A stretch of 64,000 nucleotides of DNA from positions 116,115 through 180,114 of the forward strand of contig JAHXHN010000007.1 in the NCBI GenBank assembly GCA_025656675.1. The letters are read 5' to 3'. How positions within the stretch are numbered: the first letter of the stretch is position 1; every line of letters begins with the position of its first letter. Shown one piece after another: positions 18,775 to 27,092 of this stretch. The notes under the pieces are model-generated. The model did no database searches. It saw only the letters and a list, made by a program, of their open reading frames with translations, and had not been told where the DNA came from. Source of the DNA: Candidatus Thiodiazotropha sp. (ex Codakia rugifera) (GTDB taxonomy: Bacteria > Pseudomonadota > Gammaproteobacteria > Chromatiales > Chromatiaceae). The translations under genes and the position numbers were made by a program.

Positions 18775-20811
18775 ATGGCCAGTTATTCGACCCACGACAT
18801 TCGAAATATCGCCCTGGTAGGGCATGCCGGCGCTGGTAAGACCAGCTTGATCGAGTCGCTACTACACAACAGTGGCATGATCGGTAGCACTGGTAGTATC
18901 AATCGAGGCGATACTGTCTGTGATTACGAAGACCTGGAGAAAGAGCTTCAGCACTCATTGGATGTTGCCATTACCCACCTAAGCCATGAAGGTAAACAGG
19001 TGAATCTCATCGATACACCCGGATATGCAGACTTTCTGGGACGCGGGATTAGCATCCTCCCGGCGGTGGAAACAGCTGCAGTCATCGTCAATGCCGCCAC
19101 CGGAATCGAACCGGTTACCCAAAATATGATGGATGCGGCTAAGCGAAGAAATCTCTGCCGTTTCATCATCGTCAATAAAATAGATATGCCGGGTGTCAAT
19201 TACGCAAATCTGCTCAAAGATCTGCAAGAAACCTTTGGCAAGGAGTGTTTGCCCATCAATCTGCCGGCTGAGAAGGGAACAAAAGTCATAGACTGTTTTT
19301 TTCAGCCCGGTGGCGATCCAACAGATTTCTCCTCTGTCTCACGTGCCCACGACAATATGATCGATCAGGTGGTTGAAGTTGATGAAGCACTGATGGAACT
19401 CTATCTGGAACAGGGGGAAGCCCTACAACCCGAACAACTACATGACCCTTTTGAAAAGGCATTACGTGAAGGACACTTGATACCGGTCTGTTTTACATCA
19501 GTGGAAAATGGTGCTGGAATCGACGAATTGTTGACACTTTTTGCACGGCTGATGCCGGATCCAACGGAAGGCAACCCACCTCCCTTCATGAAGGGAGAAG
19601 GTACCAATATGAAACCGGTCGAGGTATCACCTGATCCACAAAAGCATGTCATTGGTCATGTCTTTAAGGTAATTAACGACCCCTACCGTGGCAAGCTGGG
19701 TATCTTCCGCGTTCACCAGGGGACGTTGGAAACCAATGCACAACTCTTCATCGGTGATGCACGCAAACCCTTCAAGGTCAACCACCTATTCAGACTGCAG
19801 GGAAAAGAGCAGGATGAGATGCGGCGAGCTGTACCCGGTGATATTTGTGCTGTTGCAAGGATTGAAGATATCCATTTCGATGCTGTCCTGCACGACTCCC
19901 ACGATGAGGATCACCATCACTTGCGCTCTATTGAGTGCCCCCTGCCGCTGTTTGGGCTTGCCATCACCACGGCCAAGCGAGGTGATGAGCAGAAATTGAG
20001 TGATGCCTTACATAAGCTTGAAGATGAAGATCCCTGTTTCCATGTTGAGCACAATGTCAGCCTGAATGAAACAGTGATGCGTGGCCTTGGCGAACTGCAT
20101 CTCGATGTATTACTGCAACAGATAAAAAACAAATACAGTGTGGAGGTGGAAACCCATCCACCCAGCATTGCCTACCGGGAAACCATCACGCGTAAGGCAG
20201 AAGCGCATTATCGACATAAGAAGCAGACCGGTGGTGCTGGTCAATTCGGCGAAGTCTATCTGCGTATTGAACCACTTGGCCGTGGAGAAGGTTTTGAGTA
20301 TGTCAATCAGGTAGTCGGAGGTGCTATCCCGGGACAGTTCATACCCGCCATAGAAAAGGGTATTCGACATGCCATGGAAGAAGGAGCGATCGGTGGCTAT
20401 GCCATGCAGGATATCCGGGTCATTATCTACGATGGAAAGTTCCATTCTGTTGATTCCAAGGAGATCGCCTTTGTCACTGCGGGTAAAAAGGCCTTTCTGG
20501 AAGCCGTCGAAAATGCCGGTCCGGTGATTCTGGAACCGATCGTGGAAATATCGATCACAACCCCGGACAGCTTTATGGGGGACTTGACGGGTGACCTGGC
20601 GGGACGACGCGGTCAGATCAGCGGCACCGAGTCGGGCCATAACAATATGTTGATTATCAAAGGTCAGGCGCCTTTAGCTGAATTAGAGGGCTATGCAACT
20701 CATCTCAAAGCGATCACGGGTGGTGAAGGTAACTACTCCATCAAGTTCAGCCACTATGAGGCAGTCCCGGCCAATGTCCAAAGGCAACTGACTGCAACTC
20801 AACATGCCTGA
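18775..20811 (+). CDS. elongation factor G-like paralogue
   Basis: 678 residues with EF-G domain order: GTPase (1-275), domain II (about 285-380), III, IV (about 480-600) and V. The P-loop is GHAGAGKTS at 16-24. Switch I reads KELQHSLDVAI in place of the usual E-R-G-I-T-I. The G3 motif is D80-T-P-G-Y84 instead of D-T-P-G-H, so the His needed for fast GTP hydrolysis in EF-G is Tyr. NKIDMPG is the G4 region. These changes mark the EF-G-like FusA2 group rather than the housekeeping factor; its role is unclear. TAGGAG lies upstream of the ATG. It stands alone between ccm and the HAO-like gene. Confidence 0.9.
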   Translation: MASYSTHDIRNIALVGHAGAGKTSLIESLLHNSGMIGSTGSINRGDTVCDYEDLEKELQHSLDVAITHLSHEGKQVNLIDTPGYADFLGRGISILPAVETAAVIVNAATGIEPVTQNMMDAAKRRNLCRFIIVNKIDMPGVNYANLLKDLQETFGKECLPINLPAEKGTKVIDCFFQPGGDPTDFSSVSRAHDNMIDQVVEVDEALMELYLEQGEALQPEQLHDPFEKALREGHLIPVCFTSVENGAGIDELLTLFARLMPDPTEGNPPPFMKGEGTNMKPVEVSPDPQKHVIGHVFKVINDPYRGKLGIFRVHQGTLETNAQLFIGDARKPFKVNHLFRLQGKEQDEMRRAVPGDICAVARIEDIHFDAVLHDSHDEDHHHLRSIECPLPLFGLAITTAKRGDEQKLSDALHKLEDEDPCFHVEHNVSLNETVMRGLGELHLDVLLQQIKNKYSVEVETHPPSIAYRETITRKAEAHYRHKKQTGGAGQFGEVYLRIEPLGRGEGFEYVNQVVGGAIPGQFIPAIEKGIRHAMEEGAIGGYAMQDIRVIIYDGKFHSVDSKEIAFVTAGKKAFLEAVENAGPVILEPIVEISITTPDSFMGDLTGDLAGRRGQISGTESGHNNMLIIKGQAPLAELEGYATHLKAITGGEGNYSIKFSHYEAVPANVQRQLTATQHA

Positions 20812-20858
20812 CCATTCTACAATATGGGTATATTCATATTTTCATGTTAAGTGGCCCA

Positions 20859-20890
20859 TGCCCGCTCTGTTATAAAATATAGAGCGGGCA
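20859..20890 (+). terminator. perfect hairpin after the EF-G-like gene
   Basis: TGCCCGCTCT (20859-20868) pairs with AGAGCGGGCA (20881-20890): ten perfect base pairs and a 12-base A/T-rich loop. No T run follows on the plus strand. It is probably where the EF-G-like transcript ends. Confidence 0.5.
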
Positions 20891-21027
20891 TTCACGAGGT
20901 AGAAATTCAGCTTATAAACAGCTATGTTCCATGCTGACATTCGGCCGCCTTTTTTATACCCACGCCTCTTTGTAACCACACCCCATCGCTTTTAAAAAAA
21001 CAGAAAACCACTTCATCATAGGCAGCC

Positions 21028-21070
21028 TTGATTTAGATCAAGGCAGCTCGTTCACCTAATCGTTTTGAAT
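21028..21070 (+). promoter_or_regulatory. FNR/Anr box with a class II promoter for the octahaem gene
   Basis: TTGATTTAGATCAA at 21028-21041 is a perfect match to the FNR consensus TTGAT-N4-ATCAA. TTGAAT at 21065-21070 (four of six -10 bases) lies where a class II FNR promoter needs it, so the site is centred about 42 bases before a predicted start near 21077. The leader to the ATG at 21316 would be about 240 bases. The rest of the 20891-21315 gap shows no gene. Confidence 0.65.
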
Positions 21071-21315
21071 AGGACTGTGTAAGCATAATAAGAATAGGGT
21101 TTTACTGACTTACAAGTGAAACCATGTAGTCCCCATATAATAAAAAATTGGGGTTGGGGTAACAGTCGTAACCATCCTTTCTACTATTTGGCTTGCTAAA
21201 TTCAGAATGGGAGCTTTCATTTGTCTATCTTGTGTCCTTTTGCATCTATTTGCATTAGGCCGGGGTTTGCTGTTGGAAGTCTGCCTTATCAGTCAACCCA
21301 TTTAAGGAGGGAGCT

Positions 21316-22818
21316 ATGAAATGCTTCAGTAATGGTCGGTTCACCGCAATACTGGGGAGTGTTGCAACTGGAATCACCCTGCTGTTCCAGGTAACAACAG
21401 CCGATGCAGCACGGCCATCTGGCGAGATAGGTAAAGACTGGGGAAACCCGAAGGGGCAAGAGTGTGTTGAATGCCACTGGCAGGAAGATCCCGGTTTAAC
21501 CAAAGAGTGGAATAACTCCCAACATGGACAGTCAGGTGTCAATTGCCTTGACTGCCACGCGACAGAAGAAGGCGATACAGACGCTTTCGAGCATGAAGGC
21601 CAGATGATTTCCATCATTGTCACACCTAAAGATTGCTCCAAATGTCACTCTGTAGAGTTTGATGAAATGGATGGCTCACACCACTCCCATGCGGGCCGGA
21701 TTCTTGCTTCCCTCGATAACCTCCTGGGTGAAGTGGTGGGTGGACCAGCAGCAGTCAACGTCGGCTGTCGTCAGTGCCATGGCGCTAAAGTGGAAATAGG
21801 TAAGGATGGCAAACCCACTGGTGATACTTGGCCCAATACAGGTATTGGTCGCCTGAATCCTGATGGGAGTGAAGGCTCCTGTACAGCTTGTCACGGCCGT
21901 CATCGCTTCTCCAAGGCCCAGGCCAGAACACCTGATACTTGCGGTAAGTGCCATGTAGGTCCAGATCATCCTCAGATAGAGGTTTACAACGAATCCAAGC
22001 ACGGCATCATCTATCGTGCAAAAGTTGATGAAATGAACTTGGAGTCTGATAAATGGGAAGCTGGTGTCGATTACTCAGCCGCGCCTACCTGTGCAACCTG
22101 CCACATGAGTAATGGCGGTGGACAGAAAAAGACCCACAATGTCGGTGATCGTATCTCCTGGAATCTGCGTTCTCCCATTTCCAATAAAATCAATCTGGTT
22201 CGACTGGATAATGGACAAGAGTTCGATGTACCAGAGGGCAAACCACTACCAAAAGTGGGAGATAAACCCAAGAAAGGTAAAGGTGCTACAGTGGTCGAGG
22301 TCGTCACATGGAAGGAGCGTCGCGGTATGATGCAGGATGTCTGCTTAGCCTGTCACAGTGAGAGTGTGGTCAAAGGTCACTATCATCAACTGGACAATCT
22401 GGTCGACCTTTACAATGAGAAGTTTGCCAGGCCCATCAAATCCATTATGGGCGAGCTGAAGAAGGCCGGTTACATCACCAAGAGCCCGTTTGACGATAAG
22501 ATCGAATGGACCTGGTGGGAAATCTGGCATCATGAAGGTCGTCGTGCACGTCATGGCGCCTCGATGATGGGTCCCGATTATGCGTGGTGGCATGGCATCT
22601 ACGATGTTGCTAAACACACCTACCTGAAGTTTATCCCCGAGCTCAAGGAAGTGGTCAAGAAAAAGGATGGCAATGAGAAATTCGCTGATGCCATGTTGGA
22701 TAAGTACTTCAGGCCAATCGATGGCCATGCCTGGTACTTCGACGGCATGAGCAAAGAAGCTATCGATAAGGTACGCAAAGGCTTCGAAGATCGCTACGGC
22801 AAGGGTTCCCTGGACTAA
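21316..22818 (+). CDS. octahaem c-type cytochrome, hydroxylamine oxidoreductase (HAO)-like
   Basis: 500 residues with a signal peptide (cleavage near 31) and eight CXXCH haem sites starting at C50, C77, C107, C151, C189, C209, C259 and C343. Length, haem spacing and a long haem-free C-terminal helical part (350-500) fit the HAO/epsilon-HAO family. Family members oxidise hydroxylamine or hydrazine, or reduce nitrite or hydroxylamine; direction depends partly on a Tyr cross-linked to the P460 haem. Candidate Tyr residues are Y422, Y429 and Y436 in DYAWWHGIYDVAKHTY. I cannot tell by eye whether one is the cross-linking residue. GGAGGG precedes the ATG. An FNR-type promoter lies upstream, favouring low-oxygen expression, and a strong terminator follows. 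Confidence 0.88.
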   Translation: MKCFSNGRFTAILGSVATGITLLFQVTTADAARPSGEIGKDWGNPKGQECVECHWQEDPGLTKEWNNSQHGQSGVNCLDCHATEEGDTDAFEHEGQMISIIVTPKDCSKCHSVEFDEMDGSHHSHAGRILASLDNLLGEVVGGPAAVNVGCRQCHGAKVEIGKDGKPTGDTWPNTGIGRLNPDGSEGSCTACHGRHRFSKAQARTPDTCGKCHVGPDHPQIEVYNESKHGIIYRAKVDEMNLESDKWEAGVDYSAAPTCATCHMSNGGGQKKTHNVGDRISWNLRSPISNKINLVRLDNGQEFDVPEGKPLPKVGDKPKKGKGATVVEVVTWKERRGMMQDVCLACHSESVVKGHYHQLDNLVDLYNEKFARPIKSIMGELKKAGYITKSPFDDKIEWTWWEIWHHEGRRARHGASMMGPDYAWWHGIYDVAKHTYLKFIPELKEVVKKKDGNEKFADAMLDKYFRPIDGHAWYFDGMSKEAIDKVRKGFEDRYGKGSLD

Positions 22819-22848
22819 GTTTCGACTATCCATACCCTGTCGACATTC

Positions 22849-22882
22849 CCCTCTCCGGGGTTAAACCCGGAGAGGGTTTTTT
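22849..22882 (+). terminator. Rho-independent terminator after the octahaem gene
   Basis: CCCTCTCCGGG (22849-22859) pairs perfectly with CCCGGAGAGGG (22866-22876) around GTTAAA, followed by six T residues (22877-22882). This is a textbook intrinsic terminator. It implies the TPR/fcc genes downstream are largely transcribed separately or by read-through. Confidence 0.9.
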
Positions 22883-22922
22883 CCTTCAACTCATTAATAA
22901 TGACCTGAGGATGTAGTGAGCT

Positions 22923-23366
22923 ATGTGGCGTCTTCTTTTCTTAGCACTCGCGATCTCTTTATCACTCAATGCGCTGGGCAATCAGGATACTGAAATCCTC
23001 ATTCAACAAAGCTATGAGCAGACAACAGCCGGCAACCTGGATGATGCTTTGGTAACACTCCAGCAAGCGGCTCAAGAAGCCCCAGATTCATCTTTGGTTC
23101 GTACGCGTCTGGGTGGTATCCGTGTCCTCCGTAAGGAGTACAGCAAGGGAATAAAGGATTTTCAGCAGGCAATCATGCTGGACCAGAAGAATACATCGGC
23201 ATTCATCGGAATGGCAGTAGCCTACCTGCACATGGGACAATACAACCTGGCCCAGGCAGCTTTGGAAGAAGCAGGTAAACTGGATCCCACAAAAAAACCT
23301 GAAATCAGTAAAGTTCAAGCCTGGATTGAGCAGCGTACAAGCAAGGCCGCTATATCTACCCACTAA
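22923..23366 (+). CDS. secreted TPR-repeat protein
   Basis: 147 residues with a signal peptide (MWRLLFLALAISLSLNALG) and three to four TPR motifs (about 22-135), such as NLDDALVTLQQAAQEAPDSS, YSKGIKDFQQAIMLDQKNT and YNLAQAALEEAGKLDPTKK. It is a likely periplasmic scaffold. Its position between an octahaem cytochrome and fccAB suggests a role in assembling or docking these redox proteins; that is inference. It has no catalytic motif. Confidence 0.82.
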   Translation: MWRLLFLALAISLSLNALGNQDTEILIQQSYEQTTAGNLDDALVTLQQAAQEAPDSSLVRTRLGGIRVLRKEYSKGIKDFQQAIMLDQKNTSAFIGMAVAYLHMGQYNLAQAALEEAGKLDPTKKPEISKVQAWIEQRTSKAAISTH

Positions 23367-23454
23367 TAACCTCTAGTTAGAGCAGGAATGAGATTGAAAA
23401 CCTCTCACATCTAACTGGTAAATTAAAACTGCTTTCCTGCCTAAGGAGATACAG

Positions 23455-24117
23455 ATGAAGAATATGAAAAAGCAACTCTCGGCACTCTCCGCCGGTCTGC
23501 TACTGGGCTGGTTGGTCACCGGGTGTGCTACACAGACTCCATCAGCACAGGCCCCCAAAACAACCAAACCAGCGGCTGCACCTGCTGTTGCAGCAAAACC
23601 AGCCGGTGTTCGTTCACCCAGTATGCTAGCCAATACCTGTGCTGGTTGCCACGGTACCAATGGCGCAAGTGCCGGGAAGATCATGCCGATCATCGGCGGC
23701 ATGGAGAAAGAGTATATGCAGCTCGTATTGGAGGAGTTCAAAACAGGCGAGCGTGACTCAACCATCATGGGACGCATCGCTAAAGGCTATTCCAATAATG
23801 AACTGAAAGCGATTGCTTCCTACTTGGCGGATCAAACCTGGGTATCCAGCCCCTTCAAGGCCGACCCTAAACTGGCTGCCATAGGTAAGAAGATTCATGA
23901 AAAGCAGTGTAAGACATGTCATGAAGATGGGGGTCGAGTACAGGAGGATGATGCTCCACGTCTGGCTGGACAGTGGCCCGATTACTCCCTGCATTACCTG
24001 AAAGACTGCCATAAAAAGGGTCGACGCTGTGCACCACGCAAGATGGGTTCCCGCGTCATGAAACTCTCCCAAGAAGAGTTAAATGCTATGGCCCACTACT
24101 ATGCCAGTGAAAAATAA
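23455..24117 (+). CDS. fccA: dihaem cytochrome c lipoprotein, FccA-like subunit of sulfide dehydrogenase
   Basis: 220 residues. A lipoprotein signal ends V21-T-G-C24, then an Ala/Pro/Lys-rich linker (25-55). Two class I haem domains have C62-A-G-C-H66 and C152-K-T-C-H156, with Met candidates M105 and M197/M202. It is c4-like in layout, as in FccA of flavocytochrome c, and lies directly before fccB. The lipid anchor is notable since classical FccA is described as a soluble periplasmic subunit. AAGGAGA lies upstream of the ATG at 23455. It accepts electrons from FccB and passes them to the cytochrome pool. Confidence 0.87.
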   Translation: MKNMKKQLSALSAGLLLGWLVTGCATQTPSAQAPKTTKPAAAPAVAAKPAGVRSPSMLANTCAGCHGTNGASAGKIMPIIGGMEKEYMQLVLEEFKTGERDSTIMGRIAKGYSNNELKAIASYLADQTWVSSPFKADPKLAAIGKKIHEKQCKTCHEDGGRVQEDDAPRLAGQWPDYSLHYLKDCHKKGRRCAPRKMGSRVMKLSQEELNAMAHYYASEK

Positions 24118-24136
24118 TTGCAGGGGATACAGTAAA

Positions 24137-25423
24137 ATGACACAACTTACTCGAAGAAAATTTGTTAAGGCTGCTGGCGCATGTGCTGCACTGGGAGCGA
24201 TGGTCTCTGTCAGCCCCCGTACCTTTGGTAAAGCTAAAAAAGGTCGCGTTATCGTAATCGGTGGCGGTTATGGCGGTGCAATCGCAGCAAAATATATTAA
24301 AATGGCAGATCCCGACATCGATGTTCTGCTGATTGAAAAAAATGCCAACTATGTCTCTTGTCCACTGAGTAATGAAGTACTTGGAGGAGATAGAGATATC
24401 GACAGTTTGACCTTTGACTATGCCAATCTAAGTCACAAACACGGCATCAGTTTCATGACTGATGAAGTGGTTGAGATCGATGCTGCCAAGCATTCTGTTA
24501 AGGGCAAGAGCGGCAAACAGTACGACTACGATAAGTTAGTAGTATCCCCTGGCGTCGATTTCCGTTACGAAAAAATTGATGGTTATAACGCAGGCGTTGC
24601 TGAGCAAATTCCACACGCTTGGAAAGCTGGACCTCAAACAGTCACATTACGTAAGCAATTAGAGGCAATGAAAGATGGTGGTGTATGCTATATTGCTGCG
24701 CCACCAAACCCCTTCCGCTGCCCTCCTGGACCTTATGAACGTGCTGCGCAAATTGCGCATTATTTCAAACAACATAAGCCTAAATCCAAGGTCATCATCC
24801 TCGATGCCAAGGATAAGTTCTCCAAACAGGGCCTGTTCATGCAAGGCTATAAGAAGTTCTATGGCGACATGATTGAATGGGTTTCAGGGGCTTCAGGTGG
24901 GATCATTGAAGCTGTTGATCCCAAGAACAACACCCTAGTGGGTGAAGTCGATGAATACAAGGGAGAGGTACTGAACATTATACCAGCCCAAAAAGCAGGT
25001 AAAATTGCCCATATTGCCGGTCTTGCCAATGATTCAGGCTGGTGTCCTGTCAATCAGAAAACCTTTGAATCCACCCTGCACAAAGATATTCATGTCATTG
25101 GCGATGCCTGTATTGCCGGTAAAATGCCAAAGTCTGGTTATGCCGCCAACTCTCAAGGTAAGGTCTGTGCTGCAGCTGTCGTTGCTGCCTTGAATGGCAA
25201 TGAAGCGGGCGAGCCCTCCTATGTCAATACCTGCTACAGCATCATTGCACCCGAGTGGGGTATATCGGTGGCAGCAGTCTATCAACTTGTGGACGGTAAG
25301 ATCGTTGGTGTAAAAGGGGCTGGTGGTCTATCACCTATGAATGCGAATGCAAACACCCGTGCAATTGAGGCACAATTTGCACGCAGCTGGTTTAAAAACA
25401 TCACCGCTGACATGTTTACCTAA
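24137..25423 (+). CDS. fccB: flavocytochrome c sulfide dehydrogenase, flavoprotein subunit FccB
   Basis: I choose the ATG at 24137 (428 residues) because it opens with a twin-arginine signal, TRRKFVKAAGACAALGA, and is preceded by AGGGGA. The longer frame would overlap fccA. The FAD-binding GGGYGG is at 42-47. C75 in NYVSCPLSNEV is at the site where FccB links FAD covalently. CPPGPYERAAQIA and SGYAANSQGKVCA carry the cysteines of the redox disulfide region. FccB oxidises sulfide to sulfur in the periplasm and passes electrons to FccA. It is exported folded by Tat. An intrinsic terminator follows. Confidence 0.92.
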   Translation: MTQLTRRKFVKAAGACAALGAMVSVSPRTFGKAKKGRVIVIGGGYGGAIAAKYIKMADPDIDVLLIEKNANYVSCPLSNEVLGGDRDIDSLTFDYANLSHKHGISFMTDEVVEIDAAKHSVKGKSGKQYDYDKLVVSPGVDFRYEKIDGYNAGVAEQIPHAWKAGPQTVTLRKQLEAMKDGGVCYIAAPPNPFRCPPGPYERAAQIAHYFKQHKPKSKVIILDAKDKFSKQGLFMQGYKKFYGDMIEWVSGASGGIIEAVDPKNNTLVGEVDEYKGEVLNIIPAQKAGKIAHIAGLANDSGWCPVNQKTFESTLHKDIHVIGDACIAGKMPKSGYAANSQGKVCAAAVVAALNGNEAGEPSYVNTCYSIIAPEWGISVAAVYQLVDGKIVGVKGAGGLSPMNANANTRAIEAQFARSWFKNITADMFT

Positions 25424-25465
25424 TAATAATACCTCCTACCCTATTGCTTAAAACAGGCAATATTG

Positions 25466-25494
25466 AGCGCCGCTATATGCGGCGCTTATTTTTT
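25466..25494 (+). terminator. Rho-independent terminator after fccB
   Basis: AGCGCCGC (25466-25473) pairs with GCGGCGCT (25479-25486) around TATAT, followed by TATTTTTT. It separates fccB from the convergent cfa gene, whose stop is at 25496. Confidence 0.88.
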
Positions 25495-25495
25495 C

Positions 25496-26665
25496 TCAGC
25501 GTACTGAACGGTAGACCCCGGAATAGTGCTGCTTATTCAAAACAAGTTGCCACAATTGTCCCTTGCGACAGCGAAAGAAGCCTGCACAGGAGTGCAGGTA
25601 GTATTTCCACATCCGGTAAAAGCGATTATCATAGCGACGCTTCAAATCAGGCCATGCTTGATTGAAATTCAGCCACCAGCTCATCAGTGTACGATCATAA
25701 TCTCGACCAAAATTATGCCAATCTTCTATTAAGAAGAGACCTTCCAACGAGACTGTGATCTCACTGGCAGAGGGTATTTTCCCGTTAGGGAATATATATT
25801 TTTCAGTCCATGGATCAAGCGTTTTTACACGCTTATGACTACCGATTGTATGTAACAGAAACAGCCCATCGTCAGATAGCAGACGATTCACAGTACTGAA
25901 AAATGTTCGGTAGTTTTTCTGTCCCACATGTTCAAACATCCCTACTGATACAACCTTGTCGAATCTACCTGTAATCTCTCGGTAGTCCATCAGGTCTACT
26001 GTTACTGGGAGATCTTTACAGCGCTTCTGAGCCAACTTCTGCTGCGCCTTCGAAACCGTTACCCCCACCACCTTGACCCCATAGTGTTTGGCTGCGTAGT
26101 GCATCAAAGAACCCCAGCCACAACCAATCTCCAACAAACGCTCACCTGGTTTTAATTGTAGTTTGCGACAAATCATCTCGAGCTTTTGTTGTTGTGCTCG
26201 TTCCAGATCATCAGCATGTTCCCAATATCCACAGGAGTAACTCATGTCACTATCGAGCATGGCCTCAAAAACATCGTTGCCGATATCGTAGTGTTTCTCA
26301 CCTACCTGAAATGCCCGTCGCGTCGATTGCAGATTAAACAGATATTGTCGTAATAGCTCACTTATCAAGCGAAACTTGAACCAGCCAGCCAGTTGTTCAT
26401 CGATATCAACTGCCATCAGTCGAGAAAATAATTCATCCAGGGCTGGACAGTCCCAGAATCCATCCATATAGGCTTCACCAAAACCAAGGGAGCCCTGTGT
26501 GAGAACCCGCTTAAACAGCATTTCATCATGAACTTGAATGTCCCAGGGACGATCACCATTAAAATGAACATCTGCCTGGCCAAGCAGCTCGACAAGTACC
26601 TGTGGTTGGCCTCCCTCATTATGCTGCTCATTTTGTATGTCTTGGCTTATACTCTCGAGAGGCAT
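25496..26665 (-). CDS. cfa: cyclopropane-fatty-acyl-phospholipid synthase
   Basis: This enzyme methylenates unsaturated acyl chains of membrane phospholipids using S-adenosylmethionine. I choose the ATG at 26665 (389 residues) because GAGGAG lies seven bases upstream. ATG at 26671 or TTG at 26701 would add 2 or 12 residues. The SAM motif LLEIGCGWGSLMHYAAKHYG and family segments YSCGYW, VGMFEHVGQKNY, LLHTIGSH and GVYRSVR are present. Length matches E. coli Cfa (about 382). It runs toward fccB and has no partner gene. Confidence 0.95.
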   Translation of the reverse strand: MPLESISQDIQNEQHNEGGQPQVLVELLGQADVHFNGDRPWDIQVHDEMLFKRVLTQGSLGFGEAYMDGFWDCPALDELFSRLMAVDIDEQLAGWFKFRLISELLRQYLFNLQSTRRAFQVGEKHYDIGNDVFEAMLDSDMSYSCGYWEHADDLERAQQQKLEMICRKLQLKPGERLLEIGCGWGSLMHYAAKHYGVKVVGVTVSKAQQKLAQKRCKDLPVTVDLMDYREITGRFDKVVSVGMFEHVGQKNYRTFFSTVNRLLSDDGLFLLHTIGSHKRVKTLDPWTEKYIFPNGKIPSASEITVSLEGLFLIEDWHNFGRDYDRTLMSWWLNFNQAWPDLKRRYDNRFYRMWKYYLHSCAGFFRCRKGQLWQLVLNKQHYSGVYRSVR

Positions 26666-27092
26666 CGGCATTCTCCTCACGAGTTGTCGACCATCGAGCA
26701 ATACGCCGTCTATACCTTAATAAGAATTAACCTAAATGCACAAAATACAATCATTGCCATTCAGTTGCCGCAATATTTATTTTCAGACTTTATCGCTCAT
26801 CTGGTGGTAAACAACTCATCAATTAAACTTGCAGATCTCGATATTTAAGACCCATATAACTATTGATACGTTCAGTGTCAGCCAACGGTTTCAGTGGAGA
26901 TTGAAGACCTGTACAGACTATATGGTGAAACTTAAACAGCTGAGTAACATAGCTCCTCCCCCCATTGAAAGAGGACAGGAGCTTCACCAGAACCTGTGAC
27001 ACCACACGAGTTATAAAAAGCACGTATTACATTGAATTATTCAATAATCACCCGACTCCATTACACGATAGTTTTTTTATTAGAAGCTTACA
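26666..27092. other. intergenic region between cfa and rpfF
   Basis: About 430 bases, A+T-rich. It holds the cfa promoter region and the 3' side of rpfF. A small palindrome ATTGAAT-T-ATTCAAT lies at 27031-27045 beside the rpfF 3' end. An open frame at 26823-27023 (minus) has no ribosome site or family look. I see nothing else. Confidence 0.45.

Noticed and set aside
26823..27023. 66-residue minus-strand frame between cfa and rpfF
   Set aside because: Composition and lack of ribosome site suggest chance.
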